Below, piece by piece: positions 63,316 to 64,000 of a stretch of DNA of 64,000 bases. Numbering within the stretch: position 1 is the stretch's first letter; each line of letters opens with the position of its first letter. A program made the translations under genes and the position numbers. The DNA comes from S139-23 sp047639315 (GTDB taxonomy: Bacteria > Planctomycetota > GCA-002687715 > DRQF01), in the NCBI GenBank assembly GCA_047639315.1, contig JBLINQ010000006.1, positions 7,443 to 71,442 of the forward strand. Direction: 5' to 3'. The notes under the pieces are model-generated. The model was not told the DNA's origin. It did no database searches and saw nothing but the letters and a program-made list of their open reading frames with translations.

Positions 63316-64000
63316 TTACTTTATTGGCCAATCAACAATCTTGATTTGATGGTTGCCCAGGTCAGCAATCCAGAGCTTACCCGCGTGAACCAGAACCGCT
63401 GCTGGTTCATTCAACTCGTTGGGCAGGCTTCCGGCTTTCCCCGTTCCGAAGACCGTTCGCAAAGTTCCGCCTTTTGCATCTACGACGCAGACTCTGTGGC
63501 CGCGAAGTTCTGCGATGACCAACTCTTTATTGCGGGTATAGCAGATCCCATGGGGAGTCTTTAGCGGACGATCAAGAGGAATGATCTGAGGGATCTTGCC
63601 TTCCTCTTGATGGAAGACGCACATGAAGCCGGCGTCAATCATGTAAACCGACCCGTCAGCTCCCAATGTCAAATCCATCGGATACTTGAACGTTTGGTCG
63701 ATGGCCGCAACACCGCCTGAGATCGTCTGCACGACTCCGTCCTTGATAGAACGAATTCTGGCATTGCCGATATCGCAAACCACTAACCCCATCGAAGAAG
63801 AGAAACCAACAGCATGGGGCGACTTGAAGAGTGACGTCTGAGCCGGGCCGTCAGCCACGCCCTCTTTCTTTGGTACACCAGCGATGGTTGTCACTTGGTA
63901 CCGCGTGCCATCCGCTCCGGTGACTGGCTCCAAAAGCCTCACCGTGTGATTGTTGGCTTCCACCACGGCAATCATCCCGCGATCCGAAACCGCCACTCCA
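63316..64000 (-). CDS. NHL-repeat beta-propeller protein (5' end outside window)
   Basis: About 228 C-terminal residues are visible. The sequence shows NHL-type blades: PHAVGFSSSMGLVVCDIGNA then RIRSI, KYPMDLTLGADGSVYMIDAG, TPHGICYTRNKELVIAELRG then HRVCVVD, and NEPAAVLVHAGKLWIADLGN then HQIKIVD. The frame is open to base 64000, so the N-terminus and any signal peptide are missing. The radical SAM gene follows on the same strand after 78 bases. Function unknown. Confidence 0.8.
   Translation of the reverse strand, partial: GVAVSDRGMIAVVEANNHTVRLLEPVTGADGTRYQVTTIAGVPKKEGVADGPAQTSLFKSPHAVGFSSSMGLVVCDIGNARIRSIKDGVVQTISGGVAAIDQTFKYPMDLTLGADGSVYMIDAGFMCVFHQEEGKIPQIIPLDRPLKTPHGICYTRNKELVIAELRGHRVCVVDAKGGTLRTVFGTGKAGSLPNELNEPAAVLVHAGKLWIADLGNHQIKIVDWPIK

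Noticed and set aside
1..64000. CRISPR arrays, tRNA or rRNA genes, prophage genes
   Set aside because: No regular direct repeats, no cloverleaf with T-loop and acceptor match, no rRNA core sequence and no phage structural gene were found by eye.

Overview
The window looks like a piece of a Gram-negative, mesophilic Planctomycetota-type chromosome, at about 50-55% GC by eye. Pointers are the LptB/LptF/LptG lipopolysaccharide exporter, many signal peptides and lipoboxes, a cytochrome c peroxidase and tandem beta-propeller proteins that end in C-terminal surface domains of the kind common in marine planctomycetes, HEAT-repeat secreted proteins, and an eukaryote-like IleRS. The phylum is an inference from gene content. 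No rRNA, tRNA, CRISPR array, phage or DNA transposon was recognised.

Layout. 0-9.7 kb: end of a response-regulator protein, SGNH hydrolase, an S46 (DPP11-type) peptidase, a lipoprotein beta-propeller, a DOT1-like methyltransferase, an APH-type kinase and two secreted proteins. 9.9-14.7 kb: DUF1801 protein with a histone-H1-like tail, folE2, ileS. 14.8-22.2 kb: a fragment and two intact members of a 412-residue secreted beta-propeller family, AsmA-like protein, SYLF lipoprotein, a broken histidine kinase, an M28 peptidase. 22.5-27.3 kb: an orphan FtsX-like permease unit, then a hairpin-rich untranslated leader in front of a C39-like lipoprotein, a small membrane protein and another lipoprotein. 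28-31 kb: lptB divergent from lptF-lptG. 31.3-34.2 kb: a three-gene unit of a diacylglycerol-kinase-like enzyme, a Tam41-like CDP-diacylglycerol synthase and a MobA-like nucleotidyltransferase, probably phospholipid synthesis. 34.2-42.6 kb: spermidine-synthase-like protein, broken Ser/Thr kinase, sulfotransferase, ELM1-like protein, di-haem peroxidase, glycosyltransferase and desaturase. 43.2-47 kb: tungstate ABC transporter tupABC and two HEAT-repeat proteins. 47.5-54.9 kb: a sigma-factor remnant, a complete group II intron, and a tandem duplication of an ABC-F gene with part of its SEC-C neighbour. 55-59 kb: zinc metallopeptidase, ATP-grasp ligase, and an unusual fusion of a periplasmic-binding fold to a metzincin protease. 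59-64 kb: flavin disulfide reductase, an autoregulated MerR gene, a radical SAM protein and the end of an NHL-repeat protein.

Two themes stand out. Regulatory genes are decaying: a histidine kinase, a Ser/Thr kinase and an ECF sigma factor are all broken. Several clusters combine known families in ways I do not recognise as described systems: the Tam41-like lipid unit, the binding-protein/metzincin fusion beside the ATP-grasp pair, and the structured leader before the C39-like operon.
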